The notes: generated by a model from the sequence alone, not told the origin. 64,000 nt of DNA from Phytopythium helicoides (GCA_024867545.1 JANFNE010000017.1:87001-151000), one strand, 5' to 3'. Shown: positions 1 through 11,261, counted from the stretch's first letter. Translations and numbers: made by a program.

Positions 1-341
1 CGTCGCCGTCCTTTTCCGGTCGGCGGCGGCGGCACAGCAGGTCAACAATGCAATCAACACGAGTGAACGAGTCACACGCTCTTTGTTCCCCTCCTCGCGT
101 CGCGCTGCAGGCGTCGTCCATGTCATCTTGACGCTCCCCAAAACCGCGGCCTCTAGCCTTTAGTCGCCTCCACCGCCGCCCTAAATGGAGCTCGACGCCT
201 CCACGGGCCCCTCAACACCTTGCGCTGCGCGTCCATTTCGTAATTAGCCGAGCAGCCGCGGCCCCTTGCGGCACGCGGATCGGCAGCGACGCTTCTTCCA
301 TTTCCCAGTTTGCCCCGCTGCACGTCAACACCGTAGCCGCC
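1..341. other. Upstream region, no gene seen
   Basis: GC-rich sequence before the PIH1 gene. No reading frame here looks coding, and no clear oomycete initiator element was found. A CCATTTCCC stretch at about 298-306 could serve as a weak flanking promoter element for the PIH1 gene, but this is uncertain. Confidence 0.4.
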
Positions 342-2629
342 ATGATGCGCGACCCGCAGCAACAGGACACGCCGCCCATGGACGACGCGACGCTCGAGCG
401 CTACGCCGACGTGCGTCGCCACTCGCTGCTCTGCTCGCGGCTCGATGTGTGCACTGACCCAAGCCTGCGCAGTGGCTGGACGAGCTGGAGCGCTCCGACC
501 CCGAGGGATACAAGCGGCTGGTCGCCACGATGCAGCAGCAGGTGCAGGCGGCAGGACTGGGCGCTGGAGGAGCCGACGCAGACGCCGCGCTGCTCGACAT
601 GCTGCGTCAGACTGCAGCGCCTCCAGGTGCAAGAGAAGATGGAGAGACGAAGAGGAGAGCGGCTTTGCTGATGCGGGTGCTGCTTGGCAGAGGCTGATTT
701 TGCACCCAAGCTCCCGGGTGGACGCGTCATGGAGGCGGACGGGATCAAGGCCAAGGCGGAGGGGGTGAGAGGCGGCTATTGTCTCGGTGTGAAGTGTGAG
801 AGCATGAAGGCTTACGTGTTCTTGCTGCAGGTGCACATCGACGTCGAGCCGGGCTTTGTCATCAAGACATACGAGATCAAGAGCAAGAAGAAGGTAAGAG
901 ATGCATTCGAGACTGCTCGTTGACAAATGGGCACCCTTACAATCCACGCTGGTCTCATGTTGCAGGTGTTCGTGAACGTCTGCTTCTCGGACGCGGTGCA
1001 GACCTTCTCCGAGAAGAAGCAGCTGGACGAAAAAGGCAACGAGCAGGAGGTGTGTGCTTGAACTCGGTGAAGCTACGATAGGTTCATACTCACAACAGAC
1101 TACTAGGGCATCCATGTGCCACTAAGCCTAGGGGCCCCGCACGATGTGACAGACAAGAAGGGCGAGCGATCGCTGGCGTTCGACGTTGCTGTCAACACCA
1201 AGGTGGTCGAAGATTGCAAGCAGGACAAAACGGGTGCCTTCCGCAACTTTGTCTGCGAACTAGCGCTTGAGTACATCGACCAGAAAGTACGTGGTGGGAA
1301 GTGGCCGCTTGAAGTGTCTTGAAGCGAACTCACCACTCTGCTTTCAATAGTACAAAATCAAGCTGGATGGACGATACAAACTCCCGCGCCTCACTTATGC
1401 CGGAGAGCTCCCACCTCCTCGGCACTATATCAGGAAAGTACAAGCTCCAATTATCCAGGAGGTAGCGCCTGGCACTCGACCGATAAAACCAAAGGTAGCA
1501 ACAACAAAAGCAACGAAAACGCCAGTCGAAAAGACTGCAACAGCTCGCTACGAACTACTCGAGGAATGGATCAGTGTCTCTGGCGATGTCGAGAAACAAA
1601 TTCCATGCAAGCGAACTGAATCAATTGAAGGCAACTCACCAGCACTTTCTCCAGAGATTCTTCAGAACGCAGGCACACATCTTATAGTGAAGGTGCTTTT
1701 TGAACGCCCAATAGCAAGCAGCGAAGACATCCAGCTCGAGCTTCGCCCTGAGCACTTTGCTGTGCAGGCGACTGGTCATCGTGATTTGAGTAGGTGGTGT
1801 GCTGCAAACGGGTGAGAGGCAAAGACCTGATAGTTTCGTTATCTGCAGGTGCATTTCTCCCGTATCCAGTCAAGGTAGAACAAACTAGCGTAACACTTGA
1901 CCGAGCAACAAACAGCTTACTTGTCATGGCGGCCATCGATAAGCTATGGGATGAGTTGAACCCTGATGTTGGCTCAAATCCATGGCTTTTGGCTCAAGCT
2001 CTGGACGGTGATTCAAGCGATGATCACAAAGAAAACCCACGTGCAGCTTCCATAGAGAGCTCATCCAAATCCACAATGCAGTCCGACAAACGCCAAAGTC
2101 ACTGGCTGAGATGTTCCACCTCTCAGCTCCAGATACGACATCTGTTGCAGCCACTCAAAATGAGGCAACGCCAATGCAGCGAGCTGCTCGGTGGGATCCC
2201 GTGGGTGAGGATGAAGAGCTCCCGGAGGACCGCTTCCATCGCAAAGACATGATGTCAATGCACATTTTGGAGCAGCGAAAGCAAGAGCGCGAGCAAAAGG
2301 CGAAGGAGGCGGAGGTGAAGCGGAAAGAGAAGCGCGCTCAAGTTGAGGAGATGCAGCGCAAGGCGCGCGAAGCTGGCAAGACCTGGCGAGAAATGTACCC
2401 CAACGAACCGGAGACGACATACATCGACGTTGAGGACATTGTCAAACAGGAGAAAGAGCGGCTTGCGCAGCAGCAGCAGGAGCTAAGCCGAGCCGACATC
2501 CCGAAGATGAATGCAGAGAGCGAGTATGTACCGACAGAGGTGGCAAAGCGCGCTGCCGCTGCATGGTCGGAAAACTTGAACGCAGATGGCTTCACCCTCA
2601 AGTCCGCAATGGCGTTTGAGCTCCTGTAA
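342..2629 (+). CDS. PIH1D1: PIH1 domain-containing protein (PIH1D1-like, R2TP/HSP90 co-chaperone), nine exons
   Basis: Joined exons 342-410, 473-626, 691-764, 831-893, 966-1049, 1107-1286, 1351-1789, 1849-2040 and 2127-2629 give about 585 aa in one frame. All introns are GT...AG and 57-86 bp. The PIH-N domain spans roughly residues 90-230: PGFVIKT, a VFVNVC strand, then IHVPLSLGAPH and a DVAVN segment, which is the PIH1D1 pattern. A CS-like C-terminal domain follows (LIVKVLFERP ... FLPYPVKVE ... NSLLVMAA). The tail is a charged coiled coil rich in K, E and Q. In animals PIH1D1 bridges HSP90 clients to RUVBL1/2, and PIH proteins also act in axonemal dynein pre-assembly, which fits a zoospore-forming organism. 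The last intron (2041-2126) is the least certain; a second ATG lies at 378. Confidence 0.8.
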
Positions 2630-2729
2630 AGGCGAAGAATCAATTCATTTTTGCCAAAGCAGGGAGAGTGACTGCGTCCATTATCCGCTGTGATGCCGTC
2701 TAATTTGCGACGTTCGTGCAAGGCACCGA

Positions 2730-3645
2730 TTAGGATCTCGCAGAGTAGTCGCGTGCGCCGAAGATGGTCGATCCAATGCGCACGAAGGTGCTTCCGCACT
2801 CGATCTACTCAGTCACTACGATCAGCACATACATCGAGCAGCAGCATAGATGCATGTTACATACCGCAAGCTCAAAGTCGCCCGACATGCCCATGCTGAG
2901 GCCAAGCTCCGCCTCCGGGACAGCGAGCGCCTCAGCGACGCGCTTGCGGCAGGCGACGAGTCGGTCAAAGCACTCGGAGGTCGTGTCGCCGTAGCGGCCG
3001 ATGGTCATGAGCCCCATGAGCTGCAGGTGTTCGCAGGAGGTGGCGATGTGGCGCGCGAGCTCGACCGAGTCGTCCACCGAGCATCCCGACTTCTGATCCT
3101 CCTCGCTCGTGTTGACCTGCACCATGACGTTGAGCTTGGCGCTGCGGAACTCGCCCGAGGCCTTGTTGAGCGCGTTGGCGATCTTGACCGAGTCGACCGT
3201 CTCGACCACGAACAGGTTGGGCACGTCACGCACGAGCGTCTTGGCCTTGTTGGACTGCACATGCCCGATGAAATGCCACAAGATGTCGCTCGGAAGCGCT
3301 GGCGACTTGCCCACGATCTCCTGGATCTGCTGACGGCGTCAGACGGCCTCACACTGCACCAGAAGCCCCAACAGACCCTACAAACGCACGTAGTTCTCGC
3401 CAAAGTGGCGCTGGTCCTGCTCGTAGGCGGCCTGCAGGTCCTCGACGGGCTTGGTCTTGCTGACAGCCACGAGCGTGCACTGCCGCCACGAAAAGCGCCG
3501 TAATTCGGCCCCCAGAGCGAGTTAGAGCCCGGGATTTCGCCAGCAGATGAACAGGATGACATACCTGCTGGTGGTGCGCGCTCTTGGCCACGGCGTCCGC
3601 GATCTTGGCGCGTACGGCGCTCAGGTTGCGCGCCACACCCGCCAT
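2730..3645 (-). CDS. PLPBP: Pyridoxal phosphate homeostasis protein, YggS/PLPBP family
   Basis: Minus-strand exons 3645-3565, 3479-3390, 3329-2865 and 2804-2730 join in phase 0 to give 236 aa, the usual length of the family. Diagnostic segments are visible: LVAVSKTKP with the PLP-binding lysine (about residue 35), RHFGENY, LPSDILWHFIGHVQSNK, MGLMTIGRYGD, GLSMGMSGDFE and the C-terminal RIGSTIFGARDY. The family is a TIM-barrel PLP carrier without known catalytic turnover that buffers free PLP. Introns are 60-85 bp with GTATGT or GTGCGT donors. The gene converges on the PIH1 gene, with 100 bp between the stop codons. No signal peptide is seen, so a cytosolic or mitochondrial location is expected. 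Confidence 0.93.
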
Positions 3646-3851
3646 TTTGGTCCGTAGCTTCTGGAAGGTGTTGGAGTGGCCATCGGTGGCGTATTGGGTA
3701 CTCTATACAGACCCGACTGAGACTAGTGCCACAACATACAAAGTCCTCTGGAATGGAATGATGTAGTCGGTTTGGGAGGTTTTTCGGTTCGAATGAGCAG
3801 CATTGAAGTTGCGCGCTGCGGGAAGCAAATCGACTGGCGGAGCTCTCGAGA

Positions 3852-4592
3852 TCAAGCAAGCAAGCGGCTCGAGGTCTTTGCACGCTGCAACGCCAAATGG
3901 TTGAAGCGCTGCAATGATGCCGTGGTGCACGGAACCGGTCGAGGGAGACGCTCCCCAGCGTCATTCTGAAAGAACGTGTGGCACAAGTCTACTGCTGTTG
4001 GGCAAGTTGCGTTGGCCGAGTGGCCATCGCAGTGCTCTGCTGCCATGCCGCACCACTCTTTCGCGAAACGTTGCATTGCTGTGACTCCACACGTTGATGA
4101 TGTTGTTGTCTTTGTCACTTGGCCCATCTCCTTGAACTGGTCGCCACCATCGATGCTCACAAAAGAGATGAGCAGCGAGCGGAACATACACCTTCTGGTT
4201 GAGCCACCCGCCATCCCGAGACGTTGGCTCGGGAGGTGCAGCTGCGAGGAATCAAGTGGCGGGAGGAGCTCACGCGCCGAATCAGACGGCCAAGTCAAGG
4301 AGCGGAGCTCGCTGTCCGTGATGTGCCGCTGCGAACAAACGATAGACGAGACCCACCAGCTCTTGGTGCACCGGTGCTGCGGCTCTGCGCTCTCAACCTG
4401 CCCGTGTGCTAACGAAAGAGGTGCCGGTGCCAGATCATGCAAGCACACTGCAGCCACCACGCATAACACCGCCCATGCACCACGCAGTGGAGCAGCGGTC
4501 ACGTCGGACTCGGTCGACTTCCGTGGCCGTACAGTACAAGCCGAGGAGGAACTGTGACTCGGAATACAGTTCACAAGATCGGGCAACTTCAA
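3852..4592 (-). other. Unrecognised open frame, coding status doubtful
   Basis: This 246-codon minus-strand frame has one hydrophobic stretch (AWAVLCVVAAVCLHDLA) and a Cys-containing C-terminal part, but nothing I recognise. A comparable open frame exists on the opposite strand (3976-4557), so openness alone is weak support. A possible GTGTATG donor near 4195 would change the C-terminal part. No initiator element was found upstream. It could equally be plain intergenic sequence between the PLPBP and GH81 genes. Confidence 0.2.
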
Positions 4593-4865
4593 CTAGCACG
4601 CTTCAAGGACGGGCTCGGTGCTCAGACACCAGACGATCGGGCAGAACCGCGAGCTCATGCTAATCGAACTCGATTATCGAGCTCCACGGAGCAGATCGCG
4701 ACAGAAAACGCCGTGAATGTGATGAGTGCGAGTCAAGGAGCAGCTTCCCGATGGAGGTGGGCCATGGTGCTGCGGCAGCTGCATGGCGTTGGTGCTGCCT
4801 TGGCGCTGCCGGTGACGCTGCCCCTTTGCTCTCGAGGAGCTTTCCCGCTCGTGCTAGACAGCCCA

Positions 4866-4885
4866 GCTCACTTCCGAATTTGCCT
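4866..4885 (+). promoter_or_regulatory. Oomycete Inr + FPR core promoter of first GH81 gene
   Basis: GCTCACTTCCGAATTTGCCT matches the oomycete initiator (TCAYTYY) joined to the flanking promoter element. It lies about 65 bp before the ATG at 4936, the usual spacing, and so supports that start. Confidence 0.75.
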
Positions 4886-4935
4886 CCTCGCCTCAGCTTC
4901 TCCGCCTCCGCCACTGCTCTCCGCTCTTTTCGACC

Positions 4936-7214
4936 ATGCTGCTTTCCTCGCTTCGGAGCGGGAAATTGCTCCTCGCCGCCATCGCGCTACTGTCGGCTGG
5001 AAGTTGCTCGGCTGAGCTCGACAGCAACTTCACCATCTCGGCGGCGCCGACGGCAGTTGCCAGCGAAGACACCAACATCACTGTCGCTGATCTTCCCGAC
5101 TTCCAGCTTCTCGCGTCGCTAGCAACCACCGCGCCGCCGTCCTCTCTGGTGCCGTCGACCAGCTCGCTGTCATCGTACCTGCCACCCAAGTTCCTGGCAG
5201 CAGGCATCGTTGGCAGTCGTGCCATCCCAACCAACAACTGGTGGGGCAACATGATCGCGTACACCACCGACACGGCCGTGCAAGGCGCGTGGGCCAATCC
5301 ATACACCATTCGCCCTCAAGTTGCTACGGCTCCCTACGGTCTGGCCTTCAGCTATGCGTACCCCACGCGTGCTTTTGGCGGAAGCACGGGCAACGGAGCC
5401 GCAAACCAGTACTACCTGCATGGTGCCGTAAACGACTTCACCTTCTCGGCGACCGAGTTTACAACTGCTCCTACGTTTGAAGTCTACGACTGGGACGACC
5501 TCAGTGTGCACGTGCGTTTCACGAACTCGGCCGGCAAGTATGAGTCGACCCTCGTGAGTGGTATGGCGTTTGCGACTGCCAAGTACACGACGCTCACGCC
5601 AAGTGTGTCGACAGTCTACGCTATCCTGACGATTAACGGCCAGACGGCCACATCAGGACTCGTGACCACTAGTGACCGCTTTGTGATGGTGCTCAACAAT
5701 GGTCAGACGTGGACGCTGTACTTCAGCACGGCTGTGTCACTTACGCTCAGCGGAATCACGAAGCTGGTGGGACGGCCAAGTTCACGGGCACTATGCGACT
5801 CGCGTACATCCCTAACACTGCGCAGCAAACCGTGTTCGACCAGACTTCGTTCTGCATCTTGGAAGGTGGAGACGTCGTAGCCAAGGATGCGAGTTCGTAC
5901 GCTTACAACTGGAAGACGAGTGGCTCGTGCGCGTCCAACATGCTCCACTATGCTCTACCTCACCACATCGCAACGCTGGACCGGTCCACGGCGACGGAGG
6001 CAACGGGCATCACGGCGTACTCGACAACTCGCGGCCTCATGCAGGCACTTCGCACGACGACATCGACACCGGTGTGGCAATTCACCGATTCGGCGAGCAT
6101 CCCGGTGGACTTCTTCCCTCCTCGCAAGCCAACTGCTGCTGTTGTGTCGGCTCAGAACATGCTGACGACTCTGAAGGCCGAGATCAATGCTGCTTGGTCG
6201 ATCCCAGTCGATGGCAGCTACTACTACAACGGAAAGGCTGCGCAGAAGTACGCCTCGTTGTGCCTTGTGGCTAGCGACACCTCCGTCGTCGGCACCGACA
6301 CGACCATCCTGTCAACGTGCCTAACGAAGCTGCGCACAGTGTTGGCCCCGTACATCGCCAACTCGTGGACTTACAAGCTGAACTACGACACCATCTTCCG
6401 TGGCATTGTGAGCTCGCAAGGTTTCGCAACTGGGAGCATGGATGCTGACTTTGGCAACACCATGTACAACGACCACCACTTCCACTACGGCTACTGGATT
6501 GTCACAGCTGCGATTGTCAACAAGCTTGACCCAACGTGGTCGGGCATCACACAACTCAACACGATGACCGACTTGCTCGTGCGCGATGTTGCGAACCCCT
6601 CGTGGAGCGACACATACTTCGTCAAGTTTCGCAACTTCGACTGGTTCCGCGGCCACTCGTACTCGCACGGTGTGTCCCCTTTCGCAGATGGCAAGGATGA
6701 GGAGAGTTCGTCCGAGGACATTAACTTCCACTACGGACTCGCACTCTACGGCCAAGTTACAGGCAACACCGATCTGGCAACGATTGGCAACCTCATGGTC
6801 AAGCTTAACACGCGCGCTATCCAGACGTACTTCCTCATGACGGACTCAAACACTGTGCACCCAGCGAGCATCATCCCCAACAAGGTTCCGGGCATCCTGT
6901 TTGACAACAAGGTCGACTACTCGACGTGGTTCAGTGCTGAAAAGTACGCGATCCACGGCATCCAGATGATCCCCATCTCGCCCATTACCGAGTTCGTGCG
7001 CACCAAGGAGTTCGTGACCCAGGAGTGGACGCAGGTGCTGTCCAAGATCAGCATGATCGTCAACAACGATCTCACCAACACCTGGTCTTCTCTTCTGTAC
7101 GCCAACTACGCGACAGTGGACAAGGCGACTGCGATGACCAAGTTGCAGACTGCTGCACTCGACGACGGCCTCTCCCGTACGTGGGCACTCTATATGGCCG
7201 CAACCAGGCCGTAA
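4936..7214 (+). pseudogene. Secreted GH81 endo-beta-1,3-glucanase with a single-base frame break
   Basis: The gene encodes glycoside hydrolase family 81, which hydrolyses internal beta-1,3-glucan bonds. The N-terminus is a signal peptide (basic, then LLLAAIALLSAGSCSA), so the product would be secreted. The first frame runs 4936-5880, but similarity to the paralogue at 12263 leaves it at about 5770. The rest continues in another frame from there to 7214. One missing base in the short G run at 5770-5772 explains the break, since the two halves otherwise join directly at the FTGTMR strand. GH81 hallmarks are intact: AIPTNNWWGN, DFGNTMYNDHHFHYGYW (likely acid/base Asp), FRGHSYSHG and DGKDEESSSED (likely nucleophile Glu region). 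Total about 759 codons. It is either a recent pseudogene or a sequence error; coding pressure after the break looks normal, which favours error or very recent loss. Confidence 0.8.
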
Positions 7215-7656
7215 GAGTCTCAGTGAGTGGAGTGCACGAAAAACTCTAGTCTCGTTCGTGTAGTCTAGTAGTGCTATGAGCTTGAGCAGTGAATACAGTT
7301 TGTGCTTCGCCTGATGTCATCATATGTTTTTGTACTGCTGTAGCACATGTCAGATCGAGATACAACCCCAACGACTGATGTGATGGCTAACTGCGTGGAT
7401 GAGCGCATTATCCAAGTCGGTGCCAACCAACTTCCCAACGAATATTTGTTAGTGGTCCATCTCTACCTGCACGTGCAACTGGTTCCAACTTGAAGACCAC
7501 CAGAGTGCTACACCTAAAGACACGCAACATGTGAATCAGACGTAAACCTTTCTCGCTGCATTCGCTGGCTAGGATATCAAAGAACTCGGATACGCTCAAC
7601 GCTAGGGAATATGGAGGCTATGCACATGTGCAGCGATACTCCGAGTGGCGACCCAC
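7215..7656. other. Intergenic, convergent 3' ends
   Basis: This sequence lies between the GH81 stop and the stop of transporter copy A1 on the opposite strand. No coding frame, RNA gene or repeat was recognised. Confidence 0.5.
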
Positions 7657-9099
7657 TTACAGCGAGTACATCTTGATCTTGAGGAAGAAGATGCCGATGA
7701 CCACGCCACAGAAACTCATGACGCCACCAATGAACACAGGCAGCTTGTAACCCATAGACGTCTCCACGAGCGCCGCACCAATGATGAAGTTGAGCAGCTG
7801 GCCCAGGCACTGCGCAGAGTTCAGCGCACCCACGTACATGCCAATCTCGACCTTGTCACCGAACACGTGGATGATGATTGGCACCAGCAGCGCAAACACA
7901 GTGCCCTGGGAGAGCGTAGTGAGCACCACAATGAGCACGTCGATAGCCACAACCTTGCAGAACGCCATGACCATGAGCAGCGACTGCGGCACGAGGGCGA
8001 CGATGAGGACCCACTTGGCGCCGAACTTCCTCACCAGAAATGGTAAGGCCCAGGAGTAGAGGTAGCCAACAATATTGAAGAACAGATCCGTGCGGCCACC
8101 GGCAATGCGGACACCATGGTTGTAGTCATCCTGAGCCTGCGTGCAGTTGTCGCCACAGTCGGCACCCTCCGACTCACCGTCGTACACGACGAGACCGAAA
8201 AACTGACCCTTGTTGCCGTTGTACGCCGTGTAGCCGTACTCGACACAGAAGAAGACGACGCAGTAGACGATGAGCGGACCGGGAAGCGTGCGCAGACCCG
8301 TGTAGATAGCACCAAAAGCCTCGGCAACTTGCTGCATTGTTGACTTTTCTGCAAGAGTAGATGGATCGAGTGGGGTCTCCTTACCAGCAATGCAAGATAC
8401 TGCAACCGTGACGACCATGCAGACCGAGAGCATGAAGAGGAACCAACGTAGCGTCAGGTGAGCAGCACCGAAGAACTCGATGTAACCGGCGATCATGATC
8501 GAACCAAGCGTGGACCAACCCTGACCAATGGAGGCACCGAGCGTCTGGCGGTCTCCCGCAAAGTCGGCGATCATCAGGAACATGGGCGTCTGCACGACGT
8601 TGACGGTGATGTCCATCCATGCATAAAAGATGACCATGAAGAAGGCCGTCCACGTGCGGTGGGTCACCTCTCCGTCTTTTCCTGAGCCGACGTCACCGAG
8701 CGACTCGCCGATTTGACGGGTGTAGCCCATGAGCGTCCAACAGATGACACTGGCGATACCGGCGTAGACGAGGTACGGACGACGACGACCCCACTTGTTG
8801 GTGCTGCGGTCACTGAAGACACCGGCGGCGGGACCGACGATGATACCCGTGGCGGGACCGATGACCTGCGTGAGCTGCACGGCGAAGTTGGGCATCATGG
8901 AGCTGAGGTAGGGTCCGAGCGCAGCCCACTGAGCCGACCAGGCCATCTGGATGGCGAGACGCGGGAAGGAGATGGCCATGAGCATGGGGATGGAGGCTCC
9001 ACGCAGCGGACGCTCTCCTTCCTGGAGGTCGAGCTCATCGGGCTTGGGCGAGTTGAAGTTGTCGTAGCCTGGGGTCTCGGGCTCAATATCTTTGCCCAT
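7657..9099 (-). CDS. GPH/SUT-like sugar transporter, array A copy 1 (A1)
   Basis: A 480-aa, 12-TM major facilitator protein, starting at the ATG at 9099. The frame stays open to 9243, but the core promoter at 9152-9170 lies within that extension, so the shorter start is preferred. Its N-terminus (MGKDIEPETPGYDNFNS) differs from that of the other A copies. The body is a mosaic: long stretches are base-identical to A2, broken by diverged blocks at about 7886-8050, 8331-8400 and 8501-8520. These give the residues STLGSIM, VAVSCIAGKE, STLAEKSTMQQVAEA, YLYSWALPFLVRK and LSQGTVFALL where the other copies differ. The pattern suggests an older paralogue partly overwritten by gene conversion. The gene has no introns. 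Substrate is unknown; sucrose, glucosides or glucan-derived sugars are reasonable guesses. Confidence 0.85.
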   Translation of the reverse strand: MGKDIEPETPGYDNFNSPKPDELDLQEGERPLRGASIPMLMAISFPRLAIQMAWSAQWAALGPYLSSMMPNFAVQLTQVIGPATGIIVGPAAGVFSDRSTNKWGRRRPYLVYAGIASVICWTLMGYTRQIGESLGDVGSGKDGEVTHRTWTAFFMVIFYAWMDITVNVVQTPMFLMIADFAGDRQTLGASIGQGWSTLGSIMIAGYIEFFGAAHLTLRWFLFMLSVCMVVTVAVSCIAGKETPLDPSTLAEKSTMQQVAEAFGAIYTGLRTLPGPLIVYCVVFFCVEYGYTAYNGNKGQFFGLVVYDGESEGADCGDNCTQAQDDYNHGVRIAGGRTDLFFNIVGYLYSWALPFLVRKFGAKWVLIVALVPQSLLMVMAFCKVVAIDVLIVVLTTLSQGTVFALLVPIIIHVFGDKVEIGMYVGALNSAQCLGQLLNFIIGAALVETSMGYKLPVFIGGVMSFCGVVIGIFFLKIKMYSL

Positions 9100-9151
9100 G
9101 GTTGCTTGGTAACTTGAGGACGAGTAGTGGAGCTTGGTGTGCCGGAGAGAA

Positions 9152-9170
9152 GGCGAATTGGAAAGTGATC
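9152..9170 (-). promoter_or_regulatory. Inr + FPR core promoter of A1
   Basis: On the minus strand the sequence reads GATCACTTTCCAATTCGCC. It lies about 55 bp upstream of the preferred ATG at 9099 and marks the likely transcription start. Confidence 0.7.
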
Positions 9171-9736
9171 GAGCTGATCGACCGCTACGAGCGACTCGAG
9201 AAGCCCACGGAGCGACAGCCGCAGACAGAGCGAGGAGCGCCACACGTTCACGTTCGAAAGCCTTGAATGTACGGTACGCTCGTCGTACTGCAAGTGCAGG
9301 TCCCGCGTGCTGGAGCTGTCTGCGGTACGCGTACAGTAGACGGAAACAGCGAGGCGCAGGAGTCGTTCCGGGGGCAGACTAATACGGTAGTCGTGGCAAT
9401 CAGGTGCAATCTCCAGTACAGTACAAGCAGCCAGGGGAAAGGAGATGGGCATTGTGGCACCGCACGACGGTCGCAAAAAAACATCAGATTGCATTTCGAA
9501 GGAATTTTAATCAAAACCGGGGAAAGCGTCCGAGCACCAGAATACCAGGAATCGAGTAGGCTCCCAAGGGTTCAAAACGCCTTTAAGTCAATCCGACAAG
9601 CCACGCATTCTCATGTATTCATGGTGCTTAAGGTACTGCAAGAAGCAGGCAACATCAATACGAGAGAAAGACTTCACAAACCGAATGGGAATGCCGGGTT
9701 GCCTGCATCCACCGAAAACCCGCATTAAAGCGAGTA
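9171..9736. other. Spacer between A1 and A2
   Basis: Non-coding sequence between two minus-strand transporter genes. Nothing else was recognised except a 12-bp tandem duplication at 9724-9747 that spans the stop codon of A2. Confidence 0.5.
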
Positions 9737-11194
9737 TTAAAGCGAGTACATCTTGATCTTGAGGAAGAAGATGCCGATGACCACGCCACAGAAACTCATG
9801 ACGCCACCAATGAACACAGGCAGCTTGTAACCCATAGACGTCTCCACGAGCGCCGCACCAATGATGAAGTTGAGCAGCTGGCCCAGGCACTGCGCAGAGT
9901 TCAGCGCACCCACGTACATGCCAATCTCGACCTTGTCACCGAACACGTGGATGATGATTGGCACCAACAGCGCGAACACGGTCGTCTGCGACATGGTGGT
10001 GAGCACCACAATGAGCACGTCGATGGCCACGACCTTGCAGAACGCCATGACCATGAGCAGCGACTGCGGCACGAGCGAGATGATGAGGATCCACTTGGCG
10101 CCGAACTTCTTGACGAGGAACGGCAGGGCCCACGAGAACAGGTAACCCGCAATGTTGAAGAACAGATCCGTGCGGCCACCGGCAATGCGGACACCATGGT
10201 TGTAGTCATCCTGAGCCTGTGTGCAGTTGTCGCCACAGTCGGCACCCTCCGACTCACCATCGTACACGACGAGACCGAAAAACTGACCCTTGTTGCCGTT
10301 GTACGCCGTGTAGCCGTACTCGACACAGAAGAAGACGACGCAGTAGACGATGAGCGGACCGGGAAGCGTGCGCAGACCCGTGTAGATAGCACCAAAAGCC
10401 TCGGCAATCTGCTTCGCCGTCGACTTCTCCTCGAGCGCCGAGGGGTCCAGCGGCGTCTCCTTGCCGACCACGCACGACACAACCACCGTGACGACCATGC
10501 AGACCGAGAGCATGAAGAGGAACCAACGTAGCGTCAGGTGAGCAGCACCGAAGAACTCGATGTAACCGGCGATCATGATGGAGCCGAGCAGCGACCATCC
10601 CTGACCAATGGAGGCACCGAGCGTCTGGCGGTCTCCCGCAAAGTCGGCGATCATCAGGAACATGGGCGTCTGCACGACGTTGACGGTGATGTCCATCCAT
10701 GCATAAAAGATGACCATGAAGAAGGCCGTCCACGTGCGGTGGGTCACCTCTCCGTCTTTTCCTGAGCCGACATCACCGAGCGACTCGCCGATTTGACGGG
10801 TGTAGCCCATGAGCGTCCAACAGATGACACTGGCGATACCGGCGTAGACGAGGTACGGACGACGACGACCCCACTTGTTGGTGCTGCGGTCACTGAAGAC
10901 ACCGGCGGCGGGACCGACGATGATACCCGTGGCGGGACCGATGACCTGCGTGAGCTGCACGGCGAAGTTGGGCATCATGGAGCTGAGGTAGGGTCCGAGC
11001 GCAGCCCACTGAGCCGACCAGGCCATCTGGATGGCGAGACGCGGGAAGGAGATGGCCATGAGCATGGGGATGGAGGCTCCACGCAGCGGACGCTCTCCTT
11101 CCTGGAGGTCGAGCTCGTCGGGCTTGGGCGAGTTGTATGCATCGTAGCCGGGTGTGCCGACCTCGATGTCCTTGGCGTCCTTGGCAGCAGGCAT
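9737..11194 (-). CDS. GPH/SUT-like sugar transporter, array A copy 2 (A2)
   Basis: An intact 485-aa, intronless member of the glycoside-pentoside-hexuronide / sucrose-transporter-like branch of the major facilitator superfamily, expected to be a sugar:cation symporter in the plasma membrane. After a hydrophilic N-terminus (MPAAKDAKDIEVGTPGYD) come 12 hydrophobic segments. The loop after TM2-3 carries SDRSTNKWGRRRP, the RxGRRRP signature shared by plant SUT and animal SLC45 proteins. A conserved external loop (GADCGDNCTQAQDDYNHG) has a Cys pair that could form a disulfide. Next to the stop the sequence TTAAAGCGAGTA is tandemly duplicated. The protein is almost identical to A3, which lies in opposite orientation on the other side of the second GH81 gene. 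Confidence 0.92.
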   Translation of the reverse strand: MPAAKDAKDIEVGTPGYDAYNSPKPDELDLQEGERPLRGASIPMLMAISFPRLAIQMAWSAQWAALGPYLSSMMPNFAVQLTQVIGPATGIIVGPAAGVFSDRSTNKWGRRRPYLVYAGIASVICWTLMGYTRQIGESLGDVGSGKDGEVTHRTWTAFFMVIFYAWMDITVNVVQTPMFLMIADFAGDRQTLGASIGQGWSLLGSIMIAGYIEFFGAAHLTLRWFLFMLSVCMVVTVVVSCVVGKETPLDPSALEEKSTAKQIAEAFGAIYTGLRTLPGPLIVYCVVFFCVEYGYTAYNGNKGQFFGLVVYDGESEGADCGDNCTQAQDDYNHGVRIAGGRTDLFFNIAGYLFSWALPFLVKKFGAKWILIISLVPQSLLMVMAFCKVVAIDVLIVVLTTMSQTTVFALLVPIIIHVFGDKVEIGMYVGALNSAQCLGQLLNFIIGAALVETSMGYKLPVFIGGVMSFCGVVIGIFFLKIKMYSL

Positions 11195-11261
11195 GTTGGT
11201 CGAGTCGAGACAGTGGACGACGACGGCAGCAGTGACTGGTGCTGTGGATGCTTGAGTGGGG

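Noticed and set aside
153..1115. 320-codon minus-strand open frame over the PIH1 gene
   Set aside because: It is antisense to validated exons and introns of the PIH1 gene and has a low-complexity composition.
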